A DNA stretch of 64,000 nt, from NCBI RefSeq assembly GCF_004193775.1, contig NC_041009.1:43083534-43147533 (forward strand), in the 5' to 3' direction. Position 1 is the first letter of the stretch, and each line of letters starts with the position of its first letter. The translations under genes were made by a program, and so were the position numbers. This DNA is from Glycine soja. Its lineage: Eukaryota; Streptophyta; Magnoliopsida; Fabales; Fabaceae. Shown piece by piece: positions 1 to 11,250 of this stretch. Below the pieces are notes generated by a model that saw only the letters and a program-made list of their open reading frames with translations, searched no databases and was not told the DNA's origin.

Positions 1-157
1 CCTAATTTATTCTTGGAATTCATCATTTTCAGTTCGCATGAATTGGTTCATTAAGCATAAGAGATTTGAATGTATGATTTCCTGCATGTTAGTTGAATTC
101 TTCACCTGCCCACTTCCAATGGCTATAAGCTAAACATCTTGTCGATATCACTTTCAG

Positions 158-280
158 GATCGAAGAAATAGAAAGAGCCGCACCGCGAGCATGGAAATTG
201 AATCTCTGAAGGATATTTCTGGTCCATCTGATGCTGAAAAGTTGAAGGGTGGGCATGCACCAGAAACAACTCAAGGGTAG
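158..280 (+). CDS. Probable terminal exon of an unidentified gene (5' part off the left edge)
   Basis: A pyrimidine-rich tract ending in TTTCAG at 157 is followed by 41 in-frame codons ending in TAG at 278-280. The encoded tail is hydrophilic, begins DRRNRKSRTASMEIE and ends HAPETTQG. Composition is richer in G and C than the AT-rich flanks, as expected of an exon. A longer ORF on the opposite strand (123-398) overlaps it but shows no splice support and I take it as a shadow. I do not recognise the protein; the basic-serine stretch RKSRTAS could be a phosphorylation site, which is inference only. Downstream bases to about 800 may be its 3' UTR. Confidence 0.45.
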   Translation, partial: DRRNRKSRTASMEIESLKDISGPSDAEKLKGGHAPETTQG

Positions 281-3200
281 GATTGACAGCCACACTTGAC
301 TTAACCAGCATGTACAATTGGCCTTGTTTCGATTTCAGTAACCAATCAAATACACCATATATGTTCAAAGTTTGTCTTGAGATATTTTTTTGCCGCATCT
401 GAGGAGAGAATCAATTCTGAGACTGAGAGGAGAATCAAGTTGGAGATATAGCTTATTTGGACAATGAAGCATTTTCTTATTCACAACATGGTTATTTAAG
501 GATATGATATGATATGATACACCAAATTTGCTAGGAGGATGGAGTCAGGGTGAGTGCATTAGTTAATGTTGTACATACAGATGTCTGCTGAGCCAATCTC
601 TTCCATACATGACTGTTAATTTGCTGCCATTTTTGTCTGCTTGAGAGTGGAGATGATGAAAAACTGATATTTGGCTTCATTGTAGTTGCCGTTTTGCTTT
701 AAGTTAATCATTATGTATAAACTCCAAAAAGTATTATGTGAAGTGATAATATCCCTTTTACTTTTGCAGTAGTTCTGACTTGATTGTGCTATTTTCTCCA
801 CAATTTGATTCCATATGTATACTGTCCCTATCCCATTTCAAACTTATATACATTAAAGGGGAAGATATGCTCTGTTTCATTTTGCAACCTGCGCAAATTA
901 TTATTGATAAAACAGATGGATAAAAAAACAAATTTATCTTCTGACAGTATCTTTCCCATTTCAAGTTGCATACACCAAAACCAAATTACACCAACAGATG
1001 GATTATTACATTATTGGTTAGTTATAACTCACCTTTTTTTCTCTCTCCCTTCTTCCATCATCATCAAACCAACTTTATAACATTTTTTCATTTATTGTTT
1101 TCTGATTTTTATTCAGATAAATTTTAGATATAGTTTTTTTTAGGTGTTTTTAGTTCTGATCATCAATCAGAATTAGCGTGGCTCTTTGTCTGAACAAAAA
1201 ATGCATGTATTTTATGTGAATATTAGAAGCTACGGTGAGTAGCTTTTGCTTTCATGTGAAATTTTGACTCTAGAATGTGAGTAGTTTTGTTAGCAAAACG
1301 AATCAAATTCGTAATTTATTTTTTTTCTTCCTTAATCATTCAATCCATTTTATGTTTTTAATTATGTGCAGTTTGAGAGTGTTTTGCCTTTGCACTGGCA
1401 TAAAAATAAGAAAGAAAAGGAATGGTTGAAAAACACAAGCACTATTAAATAGCAAACGATGCATATTAGTATTACTCATTTGCATAGCAAAAACCTCATT
1501 TGTGGGCAATTTTGAGGTACTTTATTGCTTAGTTTGACTTTTATGGAAGCTTTAACAATTTATGAAGTGGTTGTAACATTTGCACTTTTGTTTGCTAATC
1601 ATTTTGTTTAATCCTAAAAGTATAGAAATATATATCCTTTTTTCCATGGACTTGTTTTATCCGTCTTGCTCTTTCGAATTCTATTTATATTAATAGTTCA
1701 CTCTTATAATTCTTTATCTTTAAGATAATTTTTTTCTAATGTTAACTTAAGAAATTTTGTAATGAATATAAGAATTAGTATCTAATTCAAATAAATATAT
1801 TATTTTAGGAAATCTTTTAATTGATTGAGCAATCCAAATAATATATATATATAATATAAGAATCTTAAAAAAATAATTAATCTATTCATAGAGATGAGAT
1901 CAAATGAAAAATATAATCAATTTTAATTTGTTTGTTGCAATCCCTTTTTCATCAAAATTCTGAAGTTATAAGTGGCAAATGATGCATATTAGTATTACAC
2001 ATCTACACAGCTAATCAAACGATGCTTATTTATTATTTAATAGCTTTTAATTAAATAAAATTTTCTTAAAATTTATGGTTAAATTGATTTTTTTTCACGT
2101 ATCATATATACAAAATTTTATTTGATATCTCATATACATAGACCAAAATTGATATAATATATATATATTTTAAATATAAATTATTTGATCATTTTTTAAT
2201 TTTAAAAAATCAATATATTTTAATAAAAATTACACTAATATAATTTGAATATTATGTGTCTGTGTTTCCTAGAAAAAAGTAGGTGGACTCATAAGGAATG
2301 TGGCAAGCAAAGTGACCAGAAGTTCAGAACTGTTTGAATGAAATTACAGCTTTTGACTTTCTGCGTCATTCCCTCGCTTCTACTCATATTTGCTCATATA
2401 ACGATCAAGTTTTGGCTCTTCCATGGTTCTCTAGAAGCACTTATTTTTGTTGTGAATGTGAATAAGTTACCAGCTGTTATCTAATTAAATAGTGACATCA
2501 TTAGAGCTTGACCACAAATATTCATGTTTAAATTTTGTTCGACGTAAATGATGAGAAATTCTATTTCTCTAGTTCCATAATTTACTTTGTAAAAAAAAAA
2601 AACAAAAACTAGTTACATAATTTGTGTCACTTTCAATGACAATAATGAACGTTTGAAAATATTAAAGTTATCAATAATTTAGTACGTGTACGTGTAATGT
2701 ATATAGAGAATAAATGTTTTTTATAAATAAAAATCATAATAAATTTTTTAAATTATATTATAATTAAAATTTATAATAAATAAGTATTTTTAAATATATA
2801 GATTATATTTTGAATTTTCAAGGAGTAATTTTTTTTAATTCAAGACCGTTGGTTAAAATGAAATAATCCATGGCAATTAATTTGCGCGCTAGTAATACAT
2901 TGTGATAAGTCTTTTTTTACGGATATGATATAAGTTTATTCTTTTAAAAAATTAAAGTTTAATTTAAAAATAAGATAGATTAAAAGGAATACTTAGTTTA
3001 GAATGTTTAATTAAGAGAGTGAGAATCGACTTTATCTAGAATGAAAATGTCACAGTTTTAATTTGCGTATTCTGATTTTTTACGAGAAAATAAACATGTA
3101 ATTTCCTTATCTAAAAGAAACTGTACCTAAAAAAAAAGAGAAAATAAACATGTCTAAAAGTATAAAATAAATTTTGGTGACCTTAACTAACAACAAAAGT

Positions 3201-3900
3201 TGAGGATTATCTTCAAAGTAATGAGGAATAGAGAAGTACAAAATCTCCAAAAGCTAATGATTTATCCAAGAGACCAATATAGAGTGACTTTATTTCAGGG
3301 TCACCACTCACTATATATCCTCATTCCCTGCTTGTTCTTTTGCCTTTTTATGATTATCTTCTTTTGTGATGCCCTTTATAATAAGAGGAGCTCCATAGAG
3401 GAATTTTTCCTCTACTGCTGCTGACGTTCTCTCTATAATTAATACCTAAATTATATATGTTTGAAATATGAATTTCAAATTACACCAATTTTTTAGGGCA
3501 CTGAAAAGTTGGGAGCTGGCAACCTGACTTCTCAACGGTTAATTTTTTTTTATAAAAAAATTAGTTACCATTTTAATTATTTTAAAATATTATTTTTTTA
3601 ATATTGTTTTTACATTAATAAAAAATTAAATATTTTAATAGTATTATTTTATTAAATATAATTTTTTTAATAATGTCATTTAATTTTTTTAAAATAATAA
3701 TATTTTTTGTTTAACATTTTATTTATTGAAGAACTTACATCACAAATAAAGTATATAAACAATAATATTTGTATAAAGGAAAGTTAAAGATAAAGGTATG
3801 TTGGAACAATTACTTTTGTTATGGTTTTGTTGTCGACAGATTCCACATTTTTTTTTCTAGTTTTTCGTTTATTTTTTTGTTCGTCCATCTCAATAGGAAT
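281..3900. other. Intergenic, AT-rich, no gene seen
   Basis: Only short ORFs without codon structure or splice context are present. About 28 bases of near-identical sequence around GATGCATATTAGTATTAC occur in direct orientation near 1452-1480 and 1976-2004, roughly 524 bp apart. No target duplications or terminal motifs were found that would make these LTRs. Confidence 0.6.
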
Positions 3901-4690
3901 TAGAATTAGAACCAGACGACCCTTTACACTATCATGACCCCACTGGTGCACTAAAGAAAAAGAGGAGTAAAATCAGGCAGCAGGGTAAAATCACAGTCTT
4001 TGATGAGAAAATTTAGAAGGAAATTCGATGAGAATGTTGGGAACTTAGTCTATCAGAGCTATTCTTTGATGTAATTTTTCTCTATTTATAATTATTTCAA
4101 TTTACACTCACATCTACTAGTATACTCTAACTTTAGTCCCTCGCATGAAAGACCTTAATTTATCTATTTTATCTCCCTGAATCCCTTTGTAGAGCTAAAA
4201 TAGTAAATTGCATTAAGAATAGAGATGTATGATAGACTAAACAAATATCAACATATTCCTAGTGATGACTTTATTTAGATACTTTTTATCAGTTCTATTA
4301 GAAAATAACGTTTTCCAACGCTATCCTTAAAACTTACCATGCAAATTGGTGATCAAGCCACAAACAATAATATTAAGCACAAGAAAAGATAATGCAAATG
4401 TAATATTCATAAATAGATAAGAAGAGAAATTACATCAAGAGTAGTGGCTGCCAAGTTTCCAATAAAGGGAATTTAGTCTCTCATTGTCATGGAGACTTTA
4501 CAATTGCAAAAGGAGAATATTTAGTAGATGGGAAAAAGATAAGAAAGGGAATGGAGGGAATGAATGACTCTCAATGCTTGTTTTTTCTTCTTCTAGCTTT
4601 GACCTTCTATAAGGAATTGTATTCTGTTGTAAGTTTTCCTTCTTCTTTCTTCTTCCTTTAGGTGCAAATTAACGAACTTCTGGATTAGTA

Positions 4691-4843
4691 TGCTTTCCTT
4701 GATTATCCTGATTTTCTTAATTAGTCTATTTCCCTTAATTAGTCATACTTTCCTTAATTAGTTGTATTTCCTTAATTAGTCTTCTTCCCTTAATTAGCTT
4801 CATTTCCTTAAGTAGCCATGTTTTCCTTAATTATCTTTGTTTT
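4691..4843. repeat. 18-bp minisatellite, about 8 units
   Basis: The core CTTAATTAG (or a one- or two-base variant) starts at 4698, 4716, 4734, 4753, 4771, 4789, 4807 and 4826, giving a spacing of 18-19 bp. Units share a pyrimidine-rich half (TTTCC) before the core. It lies just left of the pararetrovirus relic, with no gene nearby. Confidence 0.8.
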
Positions 4844-5034
4844 CTTGGACTTTATTTTACTCGTCAAGCATCATAAATTCGTCACTTTTAATATTCTATG
4901 CATAAAAACTTAGAGGATATTAATTTAACAATTATTTGCTCAAAAAGAAAAAATTAGTAAAGAAAAAATATAAATTTCTTTATAATTTAACCCAAAATAT
5001 ACTCATAATTAATTGTTATCAGCCTTTATCCTTG

Positions 5035-5830
5035 TTTTGAAGCATTCATTACATACAATCCAGAACAACTACAAGGAGACTTAAACGGTCTAATTAATCC
5101 TTTATCTAAATAATCTTGGATTTCTTTTTTACAATATTCTAAGTATTGTTGATTCATTTGTATTGGTATTACTTTTGTTGGGATATCCTTCTCATAAATT
5201 ATTCTTCTTAAGGTAATGACACTTCATATTTTTCCAACGCCAAAAGGCTATGGGATTTGTTTCACAAATTTCTTTTTCTATTTTCTCTTCAAATTCTTTT
5301 ACTATTTTTTGAATATTAGGAGTTTTTAGTTGTTCTTCTATTCCTATATTGCATTTCTTTATTTAGCATATTTATTCCTTTATATTGCATTTCTTTATTT
5401 AGCATATTTATGTGTTTTTGTTTCCTTTGGATTACATTTACTTTAGTTATAGAAGCTTCTTGTAACATATTTAATTCCTTTAGTCAGGGGTCGAATAAAA
5501 TCAAAACATGTTTCTTTTTCTTGGGCTTTCGATACTATTCTCCTTTTCAATCACCTTAAAAGGATATAATGAAGTTAAAAATGGTGTTCCTAATATTAAT
5601 TGTGCAATCATATTTTTAACTAATACAAATGAGATGGTGTAATATATATTTTTTTTACAAATTTTTGCATTAGAAAATTTATACTGGATACTCATTTGAG
5701 ATCTATTTGCGTTGCTAACCCCTTCTATTGTATTTTCTTACTAACCCTTCTTGGATACAATTGATGTTAGCTTCAGAATCAATTAAGGCAATCATATTAA
5801 ATGCTTCATTTTGGATTACTAGGGTTATTT
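5035..5830 (-). pseudogene. Broken aspartic protease and truncated reverse transcriptase start
   Basis: The protease region near 5770-5810 reads ALIDSEANINC, so the usual D-[ST]-G-A active-site triad has lost its Gly. The ILGTPFL motif typical of the protease C-terminal half is intact at about 5590-5620. The RT begins near 5260 and includes DKGLIRPFKSPCSCSG at about 5060-5110. The reading ends at about 5030, before any catalytic motif. A truncation of the 3' half of the element is the simplest explanation. Confidence 0.7.
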
Positions 5831-6239
5831 CACAATGCCATTTGTGAGTTATAATTATACTTAATAAATTAATAAAAGATCCCTAGCTTTTGTGTCTTCA
5901 TTATTTGTCTTATCTTTTACCTTTAAAATTTCTTTTCCTTTTAGTTCTAGTAGTCTATACTCTAACAAAATGTCATTTTGCTTGAGTATTTGGATATCTT
6001 GGTTAAGATTCTTAATTTCATTTTGTAAATCTTTTATAGTAATTTGCTCACTTTGAGTTTTTAAACCTACTGTATATTTCTTTCATATCTATCGATTGAA
6101 TTATTTCTTTTCGGCTTTTCTCATCCTTTTGAATTAAATCATTTAATTGGTAAAAAACTCACATTTTAATGGTGACTCTTCCATCTTTTCTATTATAGAA
6201 ATTAGTGGAGAGGATTGATTTTTAGTTAACATGTTGACA

Positions 6240-7200
6240 TATTTACAGTACAGTTACACAAAGTAGGACCTAAATAATAACCTTCCTCGTCATTGTACGT
6301 CGTTCATGTCGTGGTATTTATAAAAATACCACCGCGTGTATTATACAACGGTCTCCGAACCACTGACATCTTCTTGTAGTAGTAAAATGTTGCTTTTCTA
6401 ATAGTGACAATTTTTTGCATAATGACCTATTCTTCCACATTTCCACAAGCATTATTCCTTTTCTTGAATTTTATATTTTTGGGTTTTTGGTTTTGAAAAT
6501 ATTGAATTATATTTTTGTTAGATGTTATCTTGTAAGGTTTTTTATAAGTATTTATTGGTTTAGATTGTTTCCTAATTTTTCTTTTTTGTATAGCACTGAG
6601 AGCTCTAATAGTTTCTATCCCATATTGTTGACAAAAGGTTCCCACCTCTTGCTTACTTGCCACCTTTTCTTTTCAAATTTTATTTTGTAATTTGAAATCA
6701 GTACAATCCTGTATCCCAGGATCCACTACTAAATTATGTATTTGACCATAAGTTAAATTTTCATAAGTTATGGGATTACCATATATTCTTTGTAAGTTCA
6801 TTTTAACCATTTTAGAAAAAAAAAATTGAAAGTCTGGCTATAAATCTGTCTTTCCAAAATCCAGTTGATCCAACTTCTCTAAGTGTTAATTTTGATAAAA
6901 AAAAAAAGTATTTTTCCAAAATCCATATAGGTTAGCTAGTTGGCTAGCAACTCTTTCTTTAAATATATTTGGATCTCCTAGAAAATTTTGTATAATGGTA
7001 TATATTAAAGTTGCAACTGCATCTTATTGAGTTTCAGTTTTTACACTATTAATTAATATAATTTTGTTCTCTTTTACGAGCACAAATTATCCCACCATCC
7101 TTTTGTCCCGTAAAACCTTGAATTATAGCTATTGTGGCGTCTCTATCTAAACATTTTCTAGTTTTGTAGGTCGTGGCAGCCATTGACATTTGACAAGTTA
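6240..7200 (-). pseudogene. Broken coat/nucleocapsid region of the pararetrovirus relic
   Basis: The GFTGQ motif followed by a Trp-Trp-Asp at about 7100-7130 is characteristic of the capsid domain of endogenous caulimovirids. The open stretch 6427-6663 carries a run of Lys and Arg before the point where a CCHC knuckle would be expected. That knuckle is degraded: only one Cys near 6440 is recognisable. A 9-bp-arm hairpin lies at 6311-6332 in the same stretch. Frameshifts separate all segments. Confidence 0.6.
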
Positions 7201-7448
7201 ACTTGTTTGCTTAGATTGTCTAAATTCCATTCACAAATGTCGGACGTACGTTGTAAAGGAATTTTGAACAAATTTTCCTCTTTCTTTAGTTTGGATATCA
7301 GGATAAGTAGGTCTAGGATAATAATTTTGTAATTTGTGATAACTTCTATTTTGAAACTTTATTTTATTAACTTCTAAATCAGTTTTTTCCAAAGTGTTAA
7401 TTGACGGCTTTCCTATACTTAATTTTTCTAAGTTCCTTTTTATATCCT

Positions 7449-8300
7449 TTATATATCTACTTCCATATCACTCTTAAATCTAATGGCTTCTAGATCCTTT
7501 TGAGGTACATTATTTAATTTATAAATTGGTTGGATAGAAGATTTTATTGGTCCATTAAATTTTGAGGAACTAGGCATATCCATACAATTTTTATTTTCTA
7601 TTCTGGTTAATCGTTTTGACATTGTTTCTAACACAGTATTAGAGTAATTTAATTGCTGATGCAGAATTTTGATGTCCCTTTTATCTACTTTTTTGTCTTC
7701 AACAGTAACATCCTTCAAAGGAGTAACCTTTATTTCTAGGTCTCTCATTTGGAGTTTATTCCTTTTAAGAAAGGATATTCAAATTCTACTATTTTGTTGC
7801 CTAACGTTTTCCAGGGCGTTGATATCTTTGATTTTGGTTTAGTTCTTTCTCCCTATTAAATAGGTAATTTAAATTATTATTTTACAATAGTTTGAAAACC
7901 AATCAAAGAAATATATGTTAATTTTATTTTCTTTCATGTATTGATAAAAAGTTCTCTAAATTGATCCGTTTTATCATCTGTAAAAGCCGAGAAAAACCAA
8001 TTAATCTCTTAAATTTTTATTATATGGAGCTTCAAAGTCATCTCTTATCCATTGTTTATCAATTTGAACGAGTGGCTTTCTTGTGAAGGTGTTAAGTATT
8101 TGAGATGTGGTTGGAGAATAGGTAGGAGACTCATACCTTATTGTTTCTTCATATACAAGTTTATAAATTTTTGGTACAATATTGTCTAATCCTTTTAGAT
8201 CAAAACTAATTGTTGAACCATCAACTGAGTGTCTAGAAGGTCCTTCCCTAACTAAGTGTTGAGGTTCCAATGCCTTAAAAGATGTTGACCTATTCATTCT
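7449..8300 (-). pseudogene. Broken polyprotein spacer / coiled-coil region of the pararetrovirus relic
   Basis: Two open stretches remain: 8001-8297 (98 codons) and 7449-7748 (99 codons). The second contains a charged segment with heptad-like spacing (LNYSN followed by MSKRLTRIEN) of the kind found between the movement and coat domains in related endogenous copies. They are separated by stops around 7750-8000. Family placement rests on position between the movement and coat regions rather than on a diagnostic motif. Confidence 0.55.
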
Positions 8301-8489
8301 TAGTTTGATATTATTGTCTTCTTGAATTATTTCTCTAAGTGGAGTATTATAAATTTTTTCTTCCTCTATAGTATCTATAAATAACCAATCTTCTGGGATT
8401 TTATCCTCTACTTCTGTGTTTAAGCTTTTTAGGTACTTGAAGCTTCTACAAGTATAGTTTCATTTTTAGGTGATGATCTTAAGGCCTTA

Positions 8490-9115
8490 AAATTAAAATT
8501 TATTTTCGTTACTTTATATTATATTCTATATATTATTGGAAAGGCTTTTCATCTAAAACTTCATTTGCAGATTTAACATATAATTTTATAGCATTAGAAG
8601 TATATTGATTTTTTACATCCATGGAAAAGTTCAGATAACAATTGAAAAAATCAGGTCTGTCGTCAAGATTACTCTCCATAACAACAATAATAGAATCAAT
8701 AAATATTTTTAATCTTATATCTCTTGATAACATTATTATTAATTGGTGTATCCTAGCCTATAGTTTGGTTTGGCAGCCACTTGTATTAGGCCTAAATGTA
8801 TGAAATTAAAGTCTTGTGAAATATGTTTGTGTAACATTTCTTGTTCTAAGATATTGATAACCTTATTATTTTTTGTTCCAGAGTAACTATACTCAAGCAT
8901 ATTAATTTTTTCGTCATGGGTGATGACCATAAAAATTGTTTGTAAACATCAAATTTTTTAATAACAGATATTGACCAATTGTGCATAGCATTTTCAATTT
9001 TAGCAGCTCTGATTGTTCCACTTAACACTATCAAAGAGTAGTTCTTGAATAATTTATTTTGAACTTTTTATTATCTTTCAAAGACAAAGCCTCAACCACT
9101 CCCCATAACTCAGGC
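8490..9115 (-). pseudogene. Broken caulimovirid movement-protein domain (30K superfamily)
   Basis: Three overlapping minus-strand ORFs in different frames (8846-9034, 8739-8930, 8533-8733) together cover the movement domain. Short motifs typical of this family are visible, such as NFIHLGLIQVA near 8780-8820 and FFNCY near 8650. At least two frameshifts and several stops break it. In intact relatives it would form tubules through plasmodesmata; here nothing functional can be made. Confidence 0.75.
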
Positions 9116-9127
9116 TTTGATAGTGTT

Positions 9128-9139
9128 AATTATTATTAC

Positions 9140-9169
<30 letters not shown>
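9128..9169. repeat. (ATT)n microsatellite
   Basis: About a dozen ATT units with one interruption (ACA at about 9138). It sits at the right edge of the pararetrovirus relic, between it and the inverted-repeat element that follows. Confidence 0.85.
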
Positions 9170-9170
<1 letters not shown>

Positions 9171-9415
9171 TGGACTAAACTATTAGTCTCTATAGTTGTT
9201 TCTATTTTAATTTTTAATCTACATATTTTTTTGTGGGGGTTTATCACTGATAGTAAAAACATCCTTTAGTGTTAGCAAAAGAAACCAAAACTATCTAGAA
9301 AAAAACCAAAACTAAACTTTTATGCATGGGTAAGAACTAAAACTTACAATTTTTTTAGTATAATGACTAAAATTTAAAATGAGGACAACTATAAAAATTA
9401 AACGAATAATTTATT
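9170..9415. mobile_element. Candidate inverted-repeat element (MITE-like)
   Basis: The left arm (about 9172-9232, containing CTATAGTTGTTTCTATTTTA) and the reverse complement of the right arm (about 9340-9410, containing TATAGTTGTCCTCATTTTA) align over roughly 60 bases with many mismatches. The resemblance to the GGACTAAA-type MITEs common in legumes supports the call. I could not identify a target duplication, and the (ATT)n tract blurs the left border. Confidence 0.4.
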
Positions 9416-9420
9416 ATTAT

Positions 9421-10928
9421 TATTTTTTGCTACACAAAAATTTAGGTGGAGATAATGATATTACATTCTAAGATAAGAAAAGTATTTAAACTTTCGAAGT
9501 CACAAAAATACTAATAGATAAACTTATATTTATCACACCATAAAAAACAAATAAAAACTCAAATTTATGACCTATTAGACACAAAACTCTATCTTACTTC
9601 ACTCCGTATTTTTTAATATTATTATCATCCGCTTAAAAACATTATTTTCATCGATGCTTAAATATTTGACCATTAATTCTTTATCCTCGAATAATATGAT
9701 CGATCAATGCACAACCATACAAGTCAACACCTATCCAAGGAAAAAGACATTCAAATCATAATCACATCACATCTCAGAATAATTTGAACGAAGAATTTTT
9801 ATATTAATTTCTTAATTTATTAACACATGATTACAAAGTCAGTTCACAACTCAAAAGTTATATTTATATAATCACCACATGCATGAGGTCAATTCCCAAA
9901 GTATACTATCTACCGGAGTCTCTAATTGCCACATTTTTGCAATGGTAATAAAAAAGGAGGGATATTAATAATAATTTTCATTATTGATACAATTATGTTG
10001 TAAGTCGTGTTAAATAGAAACTGGAGCCATATTTCTTAAGATTATTAAGATTCAAATATCACATAAAATTCCAAGTATTACTAAATTACTTATTTACCTA
10101 TAAGTAATTTAGTAATACTTAATTTTATCTAGTTATATTAAAAATATGTGTAAAATTCTTTTGTCACTAATACTATAGAAAAAGTCTTTTATTAATACCA
10201 CACAAAAATAATATCATCAAATATCATAAAAGTTTACCATTCCTCTGACTTCTAATATTGCAATAGTTAAAAGAAAGAGTTTAATTTATATATCATGTTA
10301 ATTTAAAATATTTTAAATAAATATTTAATAAAAAAATAATTTTGTATATTAACGAAAAAAGACATGTTAAGACATCACAACAAAACCTTCAATCCTCAAT
10401 CAGATTGACACCTGGGATCTTATCAATCATCTACAACACACCATGTATTATTAGAAAGAGAAATAAAATGAGTACACACCATGTATTTTATAAAAATATT
10501 TTTATTTTATGAATATTATTATTTATTAGAGACTTTCTTAAATTCATTTACATGGAGTTCGAGCCTCAATAACACTATTCCTCTGCATAATAAATATAAC
10601 TACATATTCAACGCTCAATCCAAAACAAATTGAAATAACTCCGAGACAAATGATATATTTGCTCGATGATTTGATAATTCACTTTAATTTTATTTTAGTT
10701 ATTATATGTGTTATCCTTTCAAAGTGTTCATCCTAATTAATCAAGTTCAAATAGACTTATAAAGAGATTAAAATATGTATTTATTTTTTAAAATTACAGA
10801 GAACAAAAATTTAATTTTTAACTCGAAATAAAAACAAAGTTATTTAAGATTTTAAATTTATGGTTGAGTGTTATAAGTCAACCAAACTCCAAAACAAAAT
10901 CTTAAAAACTTGAAAGGAAGCATCCTTA
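9421..10928. other. Intergenic, upstream of the GIP1-like gene
   Basis: No coding potential seen. AT-rich with one notable structure, the perfect hairpin at 10073-10120 listed separately. Confidence 0.6.
10073..10120. repeat. Perfect 21-bp inverted repeat (hairpin)
   Basis: The arm at 10073-10093 (AAGTATTACTAAATTACTTA plus T) is the exact reverse complement of 10100-10120, with a six-base loop TTACCT. It lies about 1.13 kb upstream of the GIP1-like start codon. Perfect pairing over 21 bases is not expected from AT-richness alone. Confidence 0.9.
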
Positions 10929-10930
10929 TG

Positions 10931-10948
10931 TCACACGTCTGTGACAGC
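10931..10948. promoter_or_regulatory. Imperfect palindrome with ACGT-like core in the GIP1-like promoter
   Basis: TGTCACA and TGTGACA form 7-bp arms around a CGTC centre, about 300 bp upstream of the GIP1-like ATG. It contains CACGTC, a core resembling plant bZIP sites. Use as a regulatory site is inference. Confidence 0.35.
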
Positions 10949-11134
10949 TCTTTCCAGCACCACCCAATGAAAAACATATTCTTCTAACAGGTGGCGAAAG
11001 CAGCGCAGCAAAAAGCATTAACCGTGAGAAACTCAAACGTCACAGCCCGTGATACCAGCGCTCCCCCGTGACTGGATTACCATTACTCAACCGGTCACAA
11101 CCGATAGAAAAAAAAATGAAAAATGAAAAACCGC

Positions 11135-11158
11135 TATATATATATATATATATATATA
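11135..11158 (+). promoter_or_regulatory. (TA)12 tract, probable TATA region of the GIP1-like gene
   Basis: Twelve TA units end in TATAAG about 92 bp before the ATG at 11251. It is the only TATA-like element between 10950 and 11250. A microsatellite in the TATA position could vary in length between accessions. Confidence 0.5.
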
Positions 11159-11250
11159 AGCCGAAGCGTGAGTGTGCGGAAAAGGTTCCGTTTGTATTTA
11201 TTTTGATCGTAAAATTCTCGGCGCAAGGGATAGAGAAAGTGTGAGGAGGA

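Larger units (their letters stand above)
5030..9115 (-). mobile_element. Endogenous pararetrovirus (Caulimoviridae-type) relic
   Basis: Read on the minus strand, broken ORFs occur in the order expected of a caulimovirid polyprotein. A 30K-type movement domain lies at about 8490-9115, a spacer and coiled-coil region at 7449-8300, a coat/nucleocapsid region with the GFTGQ-type motif at about 7100-7130 and a Lys/Arg-rich stretch at about 6427-6600. A retropepsin-like region follows at about 5500-5830, and the start of a reverse transcriptase at about 5030-5260. The RT is cut off soon after its conserved KGLIR motif, so the palm, catalytic YxDD and RNase H are absent. Many stops and frameshifts interrupt every domain, so the copy is inactive. 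Genus is uncertain; a florendovirus-like source is plausible for an old copy in a dicot. Confidence 0.8.

Noticed and set aside
123..398. 91-codon minus-strand ORF at the left edge
   Set aside because: It overlaps a better-supported plus-strand terminal exon and I see no splice or promoter signals for it.
4691..4843. CRISPR-like array
   Set aside because: Regular 18-bp units without spacers in a plant nuclear sequence; it is a minisatellite.
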